Part shown: positions 45,022 to 55,813 of the stretch, piece after piece | How the letters are laid out: every line of letters starts with the position of its first letter | Position numbering within the stretch: the first letter of the stretch is position 1 | Assembly (NCBI RefSeq): GCF_027359595.1 | Contig: NZ_CP114783.1 | Span: 124,001 to 188,000 of the forward strand | DNA from: Prochlorococcus marinus str. MIT 0912 | GTDB taxonomy: Bacteria > Cyanobacteriota > Cyanobacteriia > PCC-6307 > Cyanobiaceae | Direction of reading: 5' to 3' | Length of the DNA: 64,000 bases | Notes under the pieces: generated by a model | The model's input: only the letters and a program-made list of their open reading frames with translations | The model's database searches: none | What the model was told of the DNA's origin: nothing | Made by a program: the position numbers and the translations under genes

Positions 45022-45158
45022 CTTTGGATGAAAAATTTAGTTCTCTATATATAAAACTTACATCCTTATCTCATAGAAAGTATAAAGATTGGAGATACTC
45101 GTTACTATCGAAACATCATTTTTGTGAATTTCAATTGTTTTGACCATAAGCAGATCGT

Positions 45159-45869
45159 ATGAATTATCATGATGACATCCCTTTGGCCAAAAGGATTAGG
45201 TCCATTAAAACCCTTACTAGCAGGTCTTTTTTACGGTTTGGAATTCTTTTTTTTGGACTTGGTATATCGTTGACGTTTTTAGCTAATAAATCAAATTTTC
45301 GCCAAACAAAATCTTTAGATGATTCGATTAATTCTACTGAGATAAATCAAAATAAAAGTTTGTTAGGCCATCTTCCTTATCCTGAGGCTTCAAAAAATGA
45401 GTTAATTCTTTTCTCTCCTGGTATTTACGTTCATAAAGAAATTTATGAAAGTTTTAAGGAAATGCAATTTATGGCTTCCCAAAGAGGAATTTCTTTACAA
45501 CTGTTAAGTGGTTATAGATCAATTGATTTGCAAAGAGATATTTTTTATGAAAATAAATCTATTAGAAATCAAACTGCTGTTGAGCGTTCTATGGTCTCAG
45601 CTCCTCCTGGCTATTCCGAACACAGCACAGGATATGCAATCGATGTTGGCGATGGGAATTATCCAGATACTCATTTTGAGGTTGATTTTGAACAAACACC
45701 TGCTTTTAAATGGATGAAGAGGCATGCCCCTAAATATCATTTTGTTCTTTCTTTTCCACCCAATAATAAACAAGGTGTAACTTATGAGCCTTGGCATTGG
45801 AGATTTGAAGGGACTGTTAATGCTTTAAGAAAATTTGAGGATGCTAATAAAATTATAAAATTCAAATAA
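45159..45869 (+). CDS. D-Ala-D-Ala carboxypeptidase, M15B (VanY type)
   Basis: A 236-aa exported zinc peptidase. A cytoplasmic N-terminus and signal-anchor (about residues 25-42) precede the LAS domain: LLSGYRSIDLQRD (Arg for substrate), PPGYSEHSTGYAIDVGD (zinc His and Asp) and EPWHWRFEG (catalytic Glu-Pro-Trp-His). It trims the terminal D-Ala from peptidoglycan stem peptides. It is the second M15 enzyme in the window after 38486-39241. Confidence 0.9.
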   Translation: MNYHDDIPLAKRIRSIKTLTSRSFLRFGILFFGLGISLTFLANKSNFRQTKSLDDSINSTEINQNKSLLGHLPYPEASKNELILFSPGIYVHKEIYESFKEMQFMASQRGISLQLLSGYRSIDLQRDIFYENKSIRNQTAVERSMVSAPPGYSEHSTGYAIDVGDGNYPDTHFEVDFEQTPAFKWMKRHAPKYHFVLSFPPNNKQGVTYEPWHWRFEGTVNALRKFEDANKIIKFK

Positions 45870-46000
45870 TTTTGACTTGATTTCTTTCACTTCTGATTTT
45901 TTATTCGATATTTTAATTGGCATTTAAAACAGTTAAATGAAGTCATGGTGAGATAATGTTTGTAATTCTATTAAACAAAGAAATTTTAATTTTTTAAATT

Positions 46001-47803
46001 ATGAGTTTTGATATACAAGCCATAAGGAATATCGCAATAATTGCTCACGTTGATCATGGCAAGACAACTTTGGTTGATGCACTTTTAAATCAATCTGGGA
46101 CTTTTCGAGATAACGAGGAGGTCCCGACTTGTGCAATGGATTCAAATGATTTGGAACGTGAAAGAGGAATAACAATTCTTTCGAAAAACACAGCTGTTAC
46201 ATATAACGACACAAGAATAAACATTGTTGACACACCAGGGCATGCTGATTTTGGAGGCGAAGTCGAGAGGGTTTTGGGAATGGTAGATGGATGTCTTCTT
46301 GTTGTTGATGCTAACGAGGGACCAATGCCACAAACTCGATTCGTTTTAAAAAAAGCTTTAGAGCAGGGTTTAAGACCTATCGTTTTTGTTAATAAAATTG
46401 ATCGTGCAAGAGTTGAACCTGAAACTGCGGTAGACAAAGTTTTAGATCTATTTTTGGAATTAGGAGCTGATGATGATCAATGTGACTTTCCTTATCTATT
46501 TGGGAGTGGATTAGGTGGTTTCGCAAAGACTGAAGTAAAAAGCGAAAGTGATAACATGAAACCGTTATTTGAATCAATTATTAGGCAAGTTCCTCCTCCA
46601 GTTGGCGATCAAAATAAGCCTTTACAATTACAAGTCACCACTCTTGATTATTCTGATTTCCTAGGAACGATTATTATTGGAAGAGTACATAATGGTGTAA
46701 TAAAAAATGGTCAAAGGACTTGTTTAATAAAAGAAGATGGGAGTTTAAAAAAAGGAAGGATTAATAAATTATTAGGATTTAAGGGATTAAAAAGAATTGA
46801 AATAGATGAAGCAAATGCTGGAGATATAGTTGCCTTGGCTGGATTTGAAGATGTTTCTATTGGAGAAACCGTAGCTTGCCCTGATGAACCGAAGCCTTTA
46901 CCTCTAATAAAGGTAGATGAACCTACATTGCAGATGACTTTTGTCGTAAATGATTCCCCATTTGCAGGGAAAGAGGGCAAGTTTGTAACCAGTCGTCAGT
47001 TGAAGGATCGTTTAAATAAAGAACTTCTTACGAATGTTGCATTAAGAGTTGAGGATACAGATTCACCTGATCGTTTTTCTGTAAGCGGTAGAGGAGAGTT
47101 ACATCTAGGAATTCTTATTGAGACAATGAGAAGAGAGGGGTATGAATTTCAAGTTTCTCAACCACAAGTCATTTTTAGGACCATTGATGAAATCAAATGC
47201 GAACCCGTTGAGACCCTAGTCCTTGATGTCCCTGAAGCTTCTATTGGTGCTTGTATTGAAAGTCTTGGTGTAAGAAAAGGTGAGATGCAAAATATGGAAA
47301 CGGGTACTGATCATCGAACTCAACTTGAATTTGTCATCCCATCAAGAGGCTTGATTGGATTCAGAGGGGAATTTATTCGTGCAACAAGAGGTGAAGGGAT
47401 TATGAGTCATTCGTTTTTCGAATACAGACCATCTGTAGGAGATTTTGAACAAAGGAGAAATGGAGTCCTTATTTCATTTGAAGAGGGTGTCGCTACTTTT
47501 TATTCCTTAAAAAATGCAGAAGACCGCGGACAATTTTTTATTACTCCTGGAGCTAAAGTTTATAAAGGGATGATTATTGGGGAGAATAATCGCCCACAAG
47601 ATCTTGAATTAAATATTTGTAAGGCAAAACAACTGACCAATATGCGATCAGCTGGTGCAGATGAGCTAGATCAATTGCAATCTCCAATTGAAATGACATT
47701 AGAAAGAGCTCTTGAATACATTGGACCAGGAGAGATGTTGGAAGTTACTCCTGAATCTATAAGGCTGAGAAAAATTAATGCAAAGAAAAATATGAAAAAA
47801 TAA
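46001..47803 (+). CDS. typA: Ribosome-associated GTPase TypA/BipA
   Basis: A 600-aa EF-G-like translational GTPase. G1 is AHVDHGKTT (about residues 15-23), G2 lies in RERGITI, G3 is DTPGHADF and G4 NKIDRA. A C-terminal domain unique to BipA with [16 protein letters not shown] follows. BipA assists 50S biogenesis and stress adaptation. The stop overlaps the ATG of the next gene (TAATG), so the pair is translationally coupled. Confidence 0.97.
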   Translation: MSFDIQAIRNIAIIAHVDHGKTTLVDALLNQSGTFRDNEEVPTCAMDSNDLERERGITILSKNTAVTYNDTRINIVDTPGHADFGGEVERVLGMVDGCLLVVDANEGPMPQTRFVLKKALEQGLRPIVFVNKIDRARVEPETAVDKVLDLFLELGADDDQCDFPYLFGSGLGGFAKTEVKSESDNMKPLFESIIRQVPPPVGDQNKPLQLQVTTLDYSDFLGTIIIGRVHNGVIKNGQRTCLIKEDGSLKKGRINKLLGFKGLKRIEIDEANAGDIVALAGFEDVSIGETVACPDEPKPLPLIKVDEPTLQMTFVVNDSPFAGKEGKFVTSRQLKDRLNKELLTNVALRVEDTDSPDRFSVSGRGELHLGILIETMRREGYEFQVSQPQVIFRTIDEIKCEPVETLVLDVPEASIGACIESLGVRKGEMQNMETGTDHRTQLEFVIPSRGLIGFRGEFIRATRGEGIMSHSFFEYRPSVGDFEQRRNGVLISFEEGVATFYSLKNAEDRGQFFITPGAKVYKGMIIGENNRPQDLELNICKAKQLTNMRSAGADELDQLQSPIEMTLERALEYIGPGEMLEVTPESIRLRKINAKKNMKK

Positions 47804-48183
47804 TGACTTTTATAGATAAACAAGATGATTTATTTATAAATGACTATCGTTTTGAAATAGGAATGAAACTATTTAATTCTGGTCAGTGGTATAAATCTCA
47901 TGATGTTTTTGAAGAAATATGGCATGAGACTGGCGGGCCAGAAAGGCAGTTATTACAGGGTATTTTGCAAGTAGCTGTTGCTCAAGTTCATTTAGAAAAT
48001 AGCAATATAAATGGGGCGACGATACTTTACGGAGAAGCATTAGGTAGATTAAAAAAATTTCAATTATCAGATTCAGGACTGGATATTGAAGGACTTTATA
48101 AATGCGTTTCAAGGAGATTGGAATTTCTACAAATTGGTAAGGACCTTGCTGATTGCAGTTTGCCCTTACTCAGTTTCCTTTAA
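47803..48183 (+). CDS. DUF309 family protein
   Basis: A 126-aa helical protein. GMKLFNSGQWYKSHDVFEEIWHETGG (residues about 19-44) and RQLLQGILQVAVAQVHLENSNINGATIL (about 48-75) match DUF309, a bacterial and plastid helical-bundle family of unknown function. The HDVFEEIW motif, with His and Glu, is the conserved core. It is coupled to typA by a one-base overlap. Neighbouring typA suggests a link to translation or stress, but this is inference. Confidence 0.88.
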   Translation: MTFIDKQDDLFINDYRFEIGMKLFNSGQWYKSHDVFEEIWHETGGPERQLLQGILQVAVAQVHLENSNINGATILYGEALGRLKKFQLSDSGLDIEGLYKCVSRRLEFLQIGKDLADCSLPLLSFL

Positions 48184-48345
48184 AAACTTTGTTAAGCCTC
48201 CAACAGTTTTGCTAATGAAAGAGAGTTGACTTCATATTATTTTTCTTGTTATGTTTTTTTGGGCTTGCATCAATTTTGAGTACAAATTAACAGTACAATT
48301 TTAATTAATTCAAATTATATAGATCGACATTCTGCATCAATTAAA

Positions 48346-49902
48346 ATGGAATTAAAAAGAATCAGTCAAATACAATTACCGGGTCAGCGTTTTTATGAGA
48401 TATTTTTACCTATTTTATTTATTATAATAGGTTTATTTGGTGCATTTAATCATGCTCTTTGGAGAGATGAGATGCAAGGATGGCTCGTGGCTTGGCAAAG
48501 CAATAACTTAATAGATTTATGGAAAAATAACGCACCATCTGGACATCCTATTCTCTGGTCATTATTAATTTATTTTTCGAAAAATATTACTGGAACACCA
48601 GTAAGCATGCAACTGATGCATTGGCTTTTAGGTAGCTCAGCGATCTTGATTTTTTGGAGATTTAGTCCTTTTAATCTAACAACCAAAGCATTATTTACTT
48701 TTGGTTATTATCCTTTCTGGGAATATTTTTTTGTGTGTCGGCATTATGTAATTGCGGAATTAATAATATTTATTTTTTGCTCTATTTATCATTTAAGACG
48801 TACTACATACATACCTTTCGCTCTTTGTATAGGACTTTTAGCTAATACACAAGCATTGTCCTGGTCATTAGCATTTGCTGTTGGAATGACGCTTGTCTCG
48901 GATTGGTTTTTAAATCCGTATCAAAGAAAAAATTACATGAGAAATAATAATTGGATTTTCGATTTAATTTCAAGTATTACTATATCTCTCTCATTATTAT
49001 CTTTTGGAGCTTTTAGTCTTCTCCAAGTAAGAGATTCAGTTAAGCTTTTAACTTCTTTTATTGATATACGTCATTTTCTTAGAGTAGTAGGACAGATTTT
49101 TGGAGGATATGTGCTTATTATTCCTAATTCAAGTAGATTTTTTGATTTAATTTTATGCGCATTAATTACTTTAATTTTGGTTTTCAGTACAATCATATTT
49201 ATTAAATTTTATCGTCCAGCATTAACTTATTTTTTGAGTGGCTTTATATTTTTATTTCTTTTTAATTATTTTTTATTTTTGGGAGATGGATCAAGACATT
49301 ATGGATATTATTTCCTATTGATTATCTCATCATTATGGTTAGCATTATCTAATAAAGATAAACAACCTACGTCTTCTAATCTTCAAAATTTGTTTACTAA
49401 AGGTAATTTATTTTATTTCCCTAGATTACTTACTATTTGTTTAGCTATACACATGGTAGTTGGGATCCATATGGTCATCAATGATTTTCGATTGCCTTAT
49501 TCAAGTGGAAAGGAAACTGCTCAATATATACAGGCTAGGGGATGGGAAGATTCTCCAATATTTGCGACTAGAGATGTTGAGGTGGCAACAGTATCTGGAT
49601 ACCTTGATAGAGAATTTTACTTACCTGAATTGAATGGATATGGAAGTTATGCTCAATGGGCTAATAGGGTTATACTAGACAGAACTAAAACACTTGATGA
49701 AGTACAAGTTTATTTAGATAAATATCCTAAAGTAAATAAATTATTACTACTTTTAAGTAATCGATCGTCTATTAAGAATTTGGAGCCAGGTGAATCTCTT
49801 TACTTTGAAAAATTTAGGGTAAAGGCTGATTCTAAATTTGAGAATTCCTTTCATGATTCAGAGATGTTTTATTTATATTGGGTTGAGAGGAATCTTGATT
49901 AA
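48346..49902 (+). CDS. GT-C-type membrane glycosyltransferase-like protein
   Basis: A 518-aa protein with about ten hydrophobic helices. The first extracytoplasmic loop begins WRDEMQGWLVAWQ (about residues 39-51), an acidic DE pair as in GT-C enzymes of the GT39/PMT type, and APSGHPILW follows. The C-terminal soluble part (about 395-518) faces the outside. Such enzymes use lipid-linked sugars. The acceptor is not known. It lies 76 bases before lptB, with which it may share a role in envelope building. Confidence 0.75.
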   Translation: MELKRISQIQLPGQRFYEIFLPILFIIIGLFGAFNHALWRDEMQGWLVAWQSNNLIDLWKNNAPSGHPILWSLLIYFSKNITGTPVSMQLMHWLLGSSAILIFWRFSPFNLTTKALFTFGYYPFWEYFFVCRHYVIAELIIFIFCSIYHLRRTTYIPFALCIGLLANTQALSWSLAFAVGMTLVSDWFLNPYQRKNYMRNNNWIFDLISSITISLSLLSFGAFSLLQVRDSVKLLTSFIDIRHFLRVVGQIFGGYVLIIPNSSRFFDLILCALITLILVFSTIIFIKFYRPALTYFLSGFIFLFLFNYFLFLGDGSRHYGYYFLLIISSLWLALSNKDKQPTSSNLQNLFTKGNLFYFPRLLTICLAIHMVVGIHMVINDFRLPYSSGKETAQYIQARGWEDSPIFATRDVEVATVSGYLDREFYLPELNGYGSYAQWANRVILDRTKTLDEVQVYLDKYPKVNKLLLLLSNRSSIKNLEPGESLYFEKFRVKADSKFENSFHDSEMFYLYWVERNLD

Positions 49903-49977
49903 CCACATATATTTTAGTTATAATTTACTTTCTGATGATTCTCATGTATAAGCTTTTCCCTGATAGGATTTTTTAAA

Positions 49978-50706
49978 ATGACTCTACTTATTGAGAGTTT
50001 GGTATTAACCTTATCCAATAAAACTATTGTTAAAAACGTCAATTTAAATGTTAATCCTGGAGAGATAGTTGGTCTTTTGGGTCCAAATGGTGCGGGTAAA
50101 ACTAGTACTTTTAATATGATCGTCGGCTTGATTAAGCCAAACAAAGGCAATATCTACTTGGAGGGAAATAGTATAAAAAATTTTTCGATGACAAAAAGAG
50201 TTCAATTAGGCCTTGGTTATTTAGCTCAAGAACCAAGTATTTTTAGAAACCTTACAGTCAAAGAAAACTTGGATATGGCCTTGAACCAATCAGGTTTATC
50301 TAAATCTTTTTGTAGGAATAAACGTGAAATGTTGATAGATAAATTTAATTTATCTTCTTTTGTTGATCTTTATGGATATCAACTTTCTGGTGGAGAGAGG
50401 CGAAGATGTGAAGTTGCAAGAGCCCTAGCCGTTGGTCGCACAGGACCTAAATTTCTCCTTCTAGACGAGCCTTTTGCTGGTATTGATCCAATTGCTATAT
50501 ATGATATTCAAAATCTTATTGAAATTTTACGTGAAAGCGGCATGGGCCTATTAATAACAGATCATAATGTTCGTGAAACTTTAGCAATTACTAATCGTTC
50601 CTATATCATTACAGATGGGAGCATACTTCGCTCCGGTTCTTCTGAAGAGATTTTAAATGATCCAATTGTAAAAAAATATTATTTAGGTACTAATTTCCAA
50701 ATTTGA
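49978..50706 (+). CDS. lptB: LPS export ABC transporter ATPase LptB
   Basis: A 242-aa ABC ATPase: Walker A GPNGAGKTS (about residues 35-43), YLAQEPSIFRNL (LptB Q-loop), LSGGERRRCEVARAL and Walker B LLLDEPFAGIDP. It powers lipopolysaccharide transport from the inner to the outer membrane with LptF/G. The next gene is the LptF/G permease, 17 bases downstream. The ATG at 49978 is clear. Confidence 0.95.
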   Translation: MTLLIESLVLTLSNKTIVKNVNLNVNPGEIVGLLGPNGAGKTSTFNMIVGLIKPNKGNIYLEGNSIKNFSMTKRVQLGLGYLAQEPSIFRNLTVKENLDMALNQSGLSKSFCRNKREMLIDKFNLSSFVDLYGYQLSGGERRRCEVARALAVGRTGPKFLLLDEPFAGIDPIAIYDIQNLIEILRESGMGLLITDHNVRETLAITNRSYIITDGSILRSGSSEEILNDPIVKKYYLGTNFQI

Positions 50707-50723
50707 CTAATTAAATATTTAAT

Positions 50724-51914
50724 ATGAAAAATAAAATTATAAATTTGTTATTGAAAATTTCAAATTTTTTTCGAATAAGGATTAATCATATTCCTTTACT
50801 TGATAGATGGATTCTTTCACAATTAATTCCCCCTTTGGTTTTTTCTATTTCGGCTTTTACAGTTGTATCTGTATCTGTTGGAGTAATGTTTGATCTTGTC
50901 CGTAAGATAGTTGAGCTGGATTTGCCTTTAAATACTGCATTAAACATTTTAGTTCTTAGATTACCTAGCTTTATTGTTTTATCATTTCCGATGGCCACTT
51001 TATTGGCCTCTTTATTAACATATAGTAAACTTTCTTCTAATAGTGAATTAAAAGCATTAAGAGCTATTGGGATTTCTGTATATCGAATTATTTTACCATC
51101 TTTGTTATTGGCATTAGTAATGACAGGATTAACTTTCATTTTTAATAATAATATTGTTCCATATTCAAATAGTAAGGCTGAATTTGTACTTAGAAGCTCA
51201 TTAGGCAAATCCATTTCCATAGAAGAAGGGGAGGACATTATTTATTCTCGTAAAGGAAATATTACTGATCTTGAAAATAATAAAGTCTCCTATTCCTTAA
51301 CTCATATTTTTTATGCCAAGGACTATACAGATGGTTTTATGAATCAAGTTAAAGTGCTTGATTTATCAAAATATGGATATACTCAAATTCTTACAGCTGA
51401 AAAAGCATTTTGGGATCCTTCGATTAAAAAATGGGAACTATTAAATGGTAAATTAGTTGTTTTTTCGGAAAAAGGTGATTCAACTATTACTAAATTTAAT
51501 TCTTATCTATATCCATTTAATACTGGTCCAATTAAGATTGCATCTATACCCAAAGATGCAAATGATATGACTTTAGCTGAAGCAAAAAAAGCTCTGCAAA
51601 TTTATAAAGATACTTCGAATATAAAGGAGGTGAGACGATTGAAAGTAAGGATACAAGAAAAATTTACGTTGCCAATGTCATGTCTTGTGTTTTCTTTGAT
51701 TGGGAGTAGTTTAGCTTCAATACCAAACTCTAGAACAAATCGATCACAAGGTTTTGGTATAAGTATTATTTTGATTTTATTTTATTATATATTAAGTTTT
51801 ACATTTAGTTCATTAGGTGTAAAAGGATCAATTTCATATATATCAGCCGCATGGTCTCCTGTATTTATTTCAACTATTATAGGAATAATATTGATGAGGC
51901 GAGCAAATAAGTAA
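50724..51914 (+). CDS. LptF/LptG family permease
   Basis: A 396-aa YjgP/YjgQ permease: three N-terminal helices (about residues 30-140), a periplasmic beta-jellyroll domain (about 150-290) and three C-terminal helices (about 310-395). RWILSQLIPPLVFSISAF and LLRLPSFIVLSFPMATLL-type segments are characteristic. Cyanobacteria often have a single such gene where E. coli has two. It partners with LptB from the upstream gene. The stop is followed by the minus-strand cassette. Confidence 0.92.
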   Translation: MKNKIINLLLKISNFFRIRINHIPLLDRWILSQLIPPLVFSISAFTVVSVSVGVMFDLVRKIVELDLPLNTALNILVLRLPSFIVLSFPMATLLASLLTYSKLSSNSELKALRAIGISVYRIILPSLLLALVMTGLTFIFNNNIVPYSNSKAEFVLRSSLGKSISIEEGEDIIYSRKGNITDLENNKVSYSLTHIFYAKDYTDGFMNQVKVLDLSKYGYTQILTAEKAFWDPSIKKWELLNGKLVVFSEKGDSTITKFNSYLYPFNTGPIKIASIPKDANDMTLAEAKKALQIYKDTSNIKEVRRLKVRIQEKFTLPMSCLVFSLIGSSLASIPNSRTNRSQGFGISIILILFYYILSFTFSSLGVKGSISYISAAWSPVFISTIIGIILMRRANK

Positions 51915-51938
51915 TTTAAAAATCAAAGACTAATTTGA

Positions 51939-52388
51939 TTATTTCTTCTTAAATAAAAATTTTCCTGTCATAGAGCTTGTCCATATGAATCCTATTCCAC
52001 TAGAGATTACTTTTGTTGAAAGAGCATAATAATTACTATTATTTAGTATTTGTGTATATAAAAAATAATTATATAATTTAGCAATATAGTCTATTGAATT
52101 TAATATAATTAAATTGATAAGAAGTGTTCCTAATCCAATTAATAAATGAATTAACAGGCCAACTCTTTTTTTATTTAAACGATATTTAGTTATAAATAAA
52201 AGTGTACTAAATGAAGTAATAGTTCCAAATATATATGCTATTAAAGCACTATAGTTTGTCCCTAGGTTCGTTCTTAGTAGTGTGAATATGCTTATATCTA
52301 CTGTAAAAGCAAGTCCAGATCCAAATAGATAAAAAGGTACAAATTCAAGATATTTTTTTAATCCTAATTTAAATGTATTCAATTTCAT
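51939..52388 (-). CDS. GtrA-like family membrane protein
   Basis: A 149-aa protein with four hydrophobic helices. [21 protein letters not shown] (a GtrA first helix with its inner acidic residue), [24 protein letters not shown], and [16 protein letters not shown] fit GtrA, a lipid-linked sugar flippase of serotype-conversion clusters. The ATG overlaps the stop of the FAD gene by four bases (ATGA), so the genes are coupled. It is the last gene of the three-gene cassette. Confidence 0.82.
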   Translation of the reverse strand: MKLNTFKLGLKKYLEFVPFYLFGSGLAFTVDISIFTLLRTNLGTNYSALIAYIFGTITSFSTLLFITKYRLNKKRVGLLIHLLIGLGTLLINLIILNSIDYIAKLYNYFLYTQILNNSNYYALSTKVISSGIGFIWTSSMTGKFLFKKK

Positions 52389-53998
52389 TCTTTTATATTT
52401 TTGATTTCTTCATGATATTCCTGTTCTACATTAATTTGCCATAATTCCTCTTTTGATTTCTCATTGACTCGATTATGCGCTATAAGTTCTGCAGCTCTAA
52501 ATCCTGAAAGCATAGAATGATCCTGATTATTATATTTGTGCATACCATTTCTGCCGATTAGGAATAAATTGTTTATTTTATTTACGCAATTTATTAAGGT
52601 GTCTATCTTTTCGTAAGAATCAAAATATGCTGGGTAGGTTTTAGGCTCTCTTATAATTGTTGAATCGATAAAGGCCTTTGAATTGGTAAGTTTTAACTTT
52701 ATTATTTCTTCTTTAGCTAATTCAATTAGCTCTATATCTGATTTCTTCCATAATTCATCATTCTCATTACAAAAATATTCAAGTCCTATCCAATAATTTT
52801 TTTTATCTGCTACTAAGTAAGGACTCCAATTATTGAATATTTGTATCCTGCCTACTTTAACATTAGGTTCTTGAACATAAATCCATGTATCGTCTAGCAA
52901 CTCCATTTGTGGTCCTGAAATGTGGTTTATTAGTAAACCAATTGTTATAAAATCTCTGTATGGTAGTGATTCTGCGATCTTTAAAATTTCTGGTGGAAAA
53001 ATATATTCTTCATTTTCTAATTTAGATGATTTGATTAGTTCCTTTATTGGCATTGTAGATATTATATAGTCATATTCTTGCTTTATAATTTTCCCATTTT
53101 CATCTTTAAATAGGATTTTTTCTGCTTTTCTTTTGTCTGAGGAAAACTCAATACCTTTTATTGGCTTATTCATGAATATATTTACATTATTTCTCTTTAA
53201 ATCATTGGCTACTTCCTCCCACATTTGACCTGGTCCATATTTCGGATAAAGAAATCTTTCTATTAAGGATGTCTCAGTGTTTTTTTGACTTATGCCGTTT
53301 GATTCTGTATTAATTATCTTAGATAATAACTTTTTTAAAATATCAATTATTAATTTCCTTATTGATAAACCTTTTATTCTTTGGGCACCCCATTCTGGGG
53401 AAATTTCTTTAGGGTGACGTCCCCAAACTTTTTCTGTATAGCTTTCAAAAAACATTGTGTATAGTTTGTATCCAAATCTTGATATAATAAAGTCTTCAAG
53501 ATTTTTAGCTTCTTTTTTATCCAGTTTGCTTTTTAAATAACTTAAACCTACATTAATAATTTTAATTGAACCAATATTCTTGATTGTTTTTAAATTTAGT
53601 TTTAGAGGGTAATCATATAACTTTCCTGAATATAGAATTCTTGATTTTCTTTTTCTTACTAACATTATTCGATGATCCTTTGTGTTTTTTTCCTTTATCG
53701 TTTTATAACCTTCAATGTTCCTACTTGAATTTTGGTAACTTATTAAATCTGACTCTTTAAGAGTTGAAATATCTATAGGAAATTTATTAGTCCACCATTT
53801 CATAACCTCATCGGATTTTGAAAAAAATCTATGTCCACCTATATCTATTCGATTTCCCTTGTAATTAACGGTTTTTGAAATGCCTCCTATGTGATTACTC
53901 TTTTCATAAATATCAATAGAAATATCTTTTCTTAATTCAAGTAATTTATCAGTAAAAGCTAATCCTGCAGGGCCTGCTCCAATAACAGCAACCTTCAT
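52385..53998 (-). CDS. FAD-dependent oxidoreductase, UGM/amine-oxidase fold
   Basis: A 537-aa flavoprotein with [11 protein letters not shown] (about residues 5-15), [13 protein letters not shown] (about 31-43), [12 protein letters not shown] (about 48-59), YIISTMPI in the middle and [18 protein letters not shown] near the C-terminus. It resembles UDP-galactopyranose mutase or protoporphyrinogen-oxidase-like proteins that occur in polysaccharide clusters. The precise substrate is not known. It is flanked by and coupled with GtrA and the GT39-like gene. Confidence 0.82.
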   Translation of the reverse strand: MKVAVIGAGPAGLAFTDKLLELRKDISIDIYEKSNHIGGISKTVNYKGNRIDIGGHRFFSKSDEVMKWWTNKFPIDISTLKESDLISYQNSSRNIEGYKTIKEKNTKDHRIMLVRKRKSRILYSGKLYDYPLKLNLKTIKNIGSIKIINVGLSYLKSKLDKKEAKNLEDFIISRFGYKLYTMFFESYTEKVWGRHPKEISPEWGAQRIKGLSIRKLIIDILKKLLSKIINTESNGISQKNTETSLIERFLYPKYGPGQMWEEVANDLKRNNVNIFMNKPIKGIEFSSDKRKAEKILFKDENGKIIKQEYDYIISTMPIKELIKSSKLENEEYIFPPEILKIAESLPYRDFITIGLLINHISGPQMELLDDTWIYVQEPNVKVGRIQIFNNWSPYLVADKKNYWIGLEYFCNENDELWKKSDIELIELAKEEIIKLKLTNSKAFIDSTIIREPKTYPAYFDSYEKIDTLINCVNKINNLFLIGRNGMHKYNNQDHSMLSGFRAAELIAHNRVNEKSKEELWQINVEQEYHEEIKNIKE

Positions 53999-54070
53999 GC
54001 TAATGACTTCATATTTTAATAATATAACAGGATACTATTATTTTGACATCATAGAAAAAATAAATACCTT

Positions 54071-55693
54071 TTATTGATAAATACTTTTAAAGATGAATAT
54101 ATTATTTTTATTTAATTTTTTTGTTGATAATAATTTATATTTTGAATTTTTTTGTATTAAGCAATTGAATGAATAATCATTATTTCTAGTTATTATATAT
54201 TGTGGAGAATATTTATTTAGTGTCTCACAGAGTTTAATCCTAGTTGGTAATAAAAATTTGTAATCTAGGTTCTTGTTCTCATTTATTACTTTATCCATTT
54301 TACCTTCTGAGATGTTTCTAAAAATTGCCTTTTGTGGAAATCTATGCCTTGACTCATCAAGTTTCCAATGTATGTAATTATCTTCAGGTGCTAGGAATCC
54401 AACGTTTTCACTTTTAAGCTTTTCCTGATTAATAAAATCTTTTACTAATTTGACTTTATATGATTTACTTGAGATCTTTTTGTCAAATATTTCACTTAAT
54501 GCCCCTGGAATACTTTGATTTGTTATTAAACAGGTAATTAGAAGTATTATAAATATATTTTTAATTATAATCTTAAAAATCTGATAATTATAAATTATTT
54601 TGTCTAGTTTTGTTATTAATGCTAGAAATAGAACCATACTTACTGTTATATATGGGCTGAATAGAGTAAAGTAATGTCCAAAGAAATGCTTTCTATAAAA
54701 CATTATCTCTAGAAGAATAGGATTTATTATCCCAAAAAATAAAATATCAATATCAATTCTTTTGAGTCTCAATAGTTGAATATCTTTTTTTGTAAAACGT
54801 ATTTGATGTATATTCCCAAATATGATTCTTATTATAGGTAGTAGTATCATTCCTATTAACATTGGATATAATATAGGATTTCTACCTAAATTTATATACT
54901 GTCTTAAAAGTATATTATGATTTATATAGTCAACAGAGTTTAACTTTATTCCGAAAATGAAATCTGTAAATTGTCCAGTTATAAGATATGGCATCGTATT
55001 AAAAAGTAATATATAGAAGCTAATAATACAAATCCAACTTATTTGTTTCTTTGCGTATAATAAGTTTTTATTAATTATATTTATTTCTTTTTTATTTGTT
55101 ATAAAGCCTCTCTCCCTGACGTGTAACCATAAGGGTATTGTTATTATATTTAGAAGATAATATGGTCGTATAGATATTGAAATTGCAGCAGCTATTGCTG
55201 AAAAATTTAATATTAACTTATTTTTCTTCCCCCTATTTAAGTACGCTAATGATATTGTGATTAGACATAATGAAGAGCTAATTGCATTTATATGATGTAA
55301 AGAACCATAGATACAAACTAATAAAGTCAAATATAATATAATGCCAAAATATATTATTGAATTTTCAGCTTTTCTATTTAAATCAAGATTGCTGTTACGT
55401 ACTATATCCCTTAGCATTAAATATCCTATATAAGAAGCTAGTAGACTGATAATTAAAGTAATTACAACAAATATACTTGTACTTTTTAATGCTGCAGGCA
55501 ATGAGAATATGTATTGCAAAATAGGCGACTTATCATCAAATTCGTTTGTCCATATTAATTCTCCATGTAATAATCTACTGCCAAAATACATGAATTGATC
55601 TATGTCGTGATCATATCTATCAGTGATCAACTCCTTTGCTGTTAGTATAAAGAATACAAGGGTATATATAAAATTTGTAAATATAAGACTCAT
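54071..55693 (-). CDS. GT39-like membrane glycosyltransferase
   Basis: A 540-aa, Ile-rich polytopic membrane protein (about ten hydrophobic segments). The first loop carries DHDIDQFMYFGSRLLHGE and TNEFDDKSPILQY (about residues 27-61), which match the DxD-like and 'DhKpP' loops of the GT39/RgtB-type glycosyltransferases. The C-terminal soluble part ends in FKSIYQ. It is strongly AT-rich even for this window. It is the first gene of the minus-strand cassette, 72 bases before the FAD gene. Confidence 0.75.
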   Translation of the reverse strand: MSLIFTNFIYTLVFFILTAKELITDRYDHDIDQFMYFGSRLLHGELIWTNEFDDKSPILQYIFSLPAALKSTSIFVVITLIISLLASYIGYLMLRDIVRNSNLDLNRKAENSIIYFGIILYLTLLVCIYGSLHHINAISSSLCLITISLAYLNRGKKNKLILNFSAIAAAISISIRPYYLLNIITIPLWLHVRERGFITNKKEINIINKNLLYAKKQISWICIISFYILLFNTMPYLITGQFTDFIFGIKLNSVDYINHNILLRQYINLGRNPILYPMLIGMILLPIIRIIFGNIHQIRFTKKDIQLLRLKRIDIDILFFGIINPILLEIMFYRKHFFGHYFTLFSPYITVSMVLFLALITKLDKIIYNYQIFKIIIKNIFIILLITCLITNQSIPGALSEIFDKKISSKSYKVKLVKDFINQEKLKSENVGFLAPEDNYIHWKLDESRHRFPQKAIFRNISEGKMDKVINENKNLDYKFLLPTRIKLCETLNKYSPQYIITRNNDYSFNCLIQKNSKYKLLSTKKLNKNNIFIFKSIYQ

Positions 55694-55813
55694 AAAATTT
55701 TTTAATTATTATATTATGTTTTTTGATTTTTTTTAAGTGTTTTTTTGTCTCACTGCTTTTAAATCTTAGTACTACTATAATCCAGATGTAGGTCTCTAAT
55801 ATTTTTTTCAATC

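Noticed and set aside
55620-55811. 63-aa minus-strand frame before the GT39-like gene
   Set aside because: Lys/Ile-rich low-complexity translation upstream of the real start, in the ccsA promoter region.
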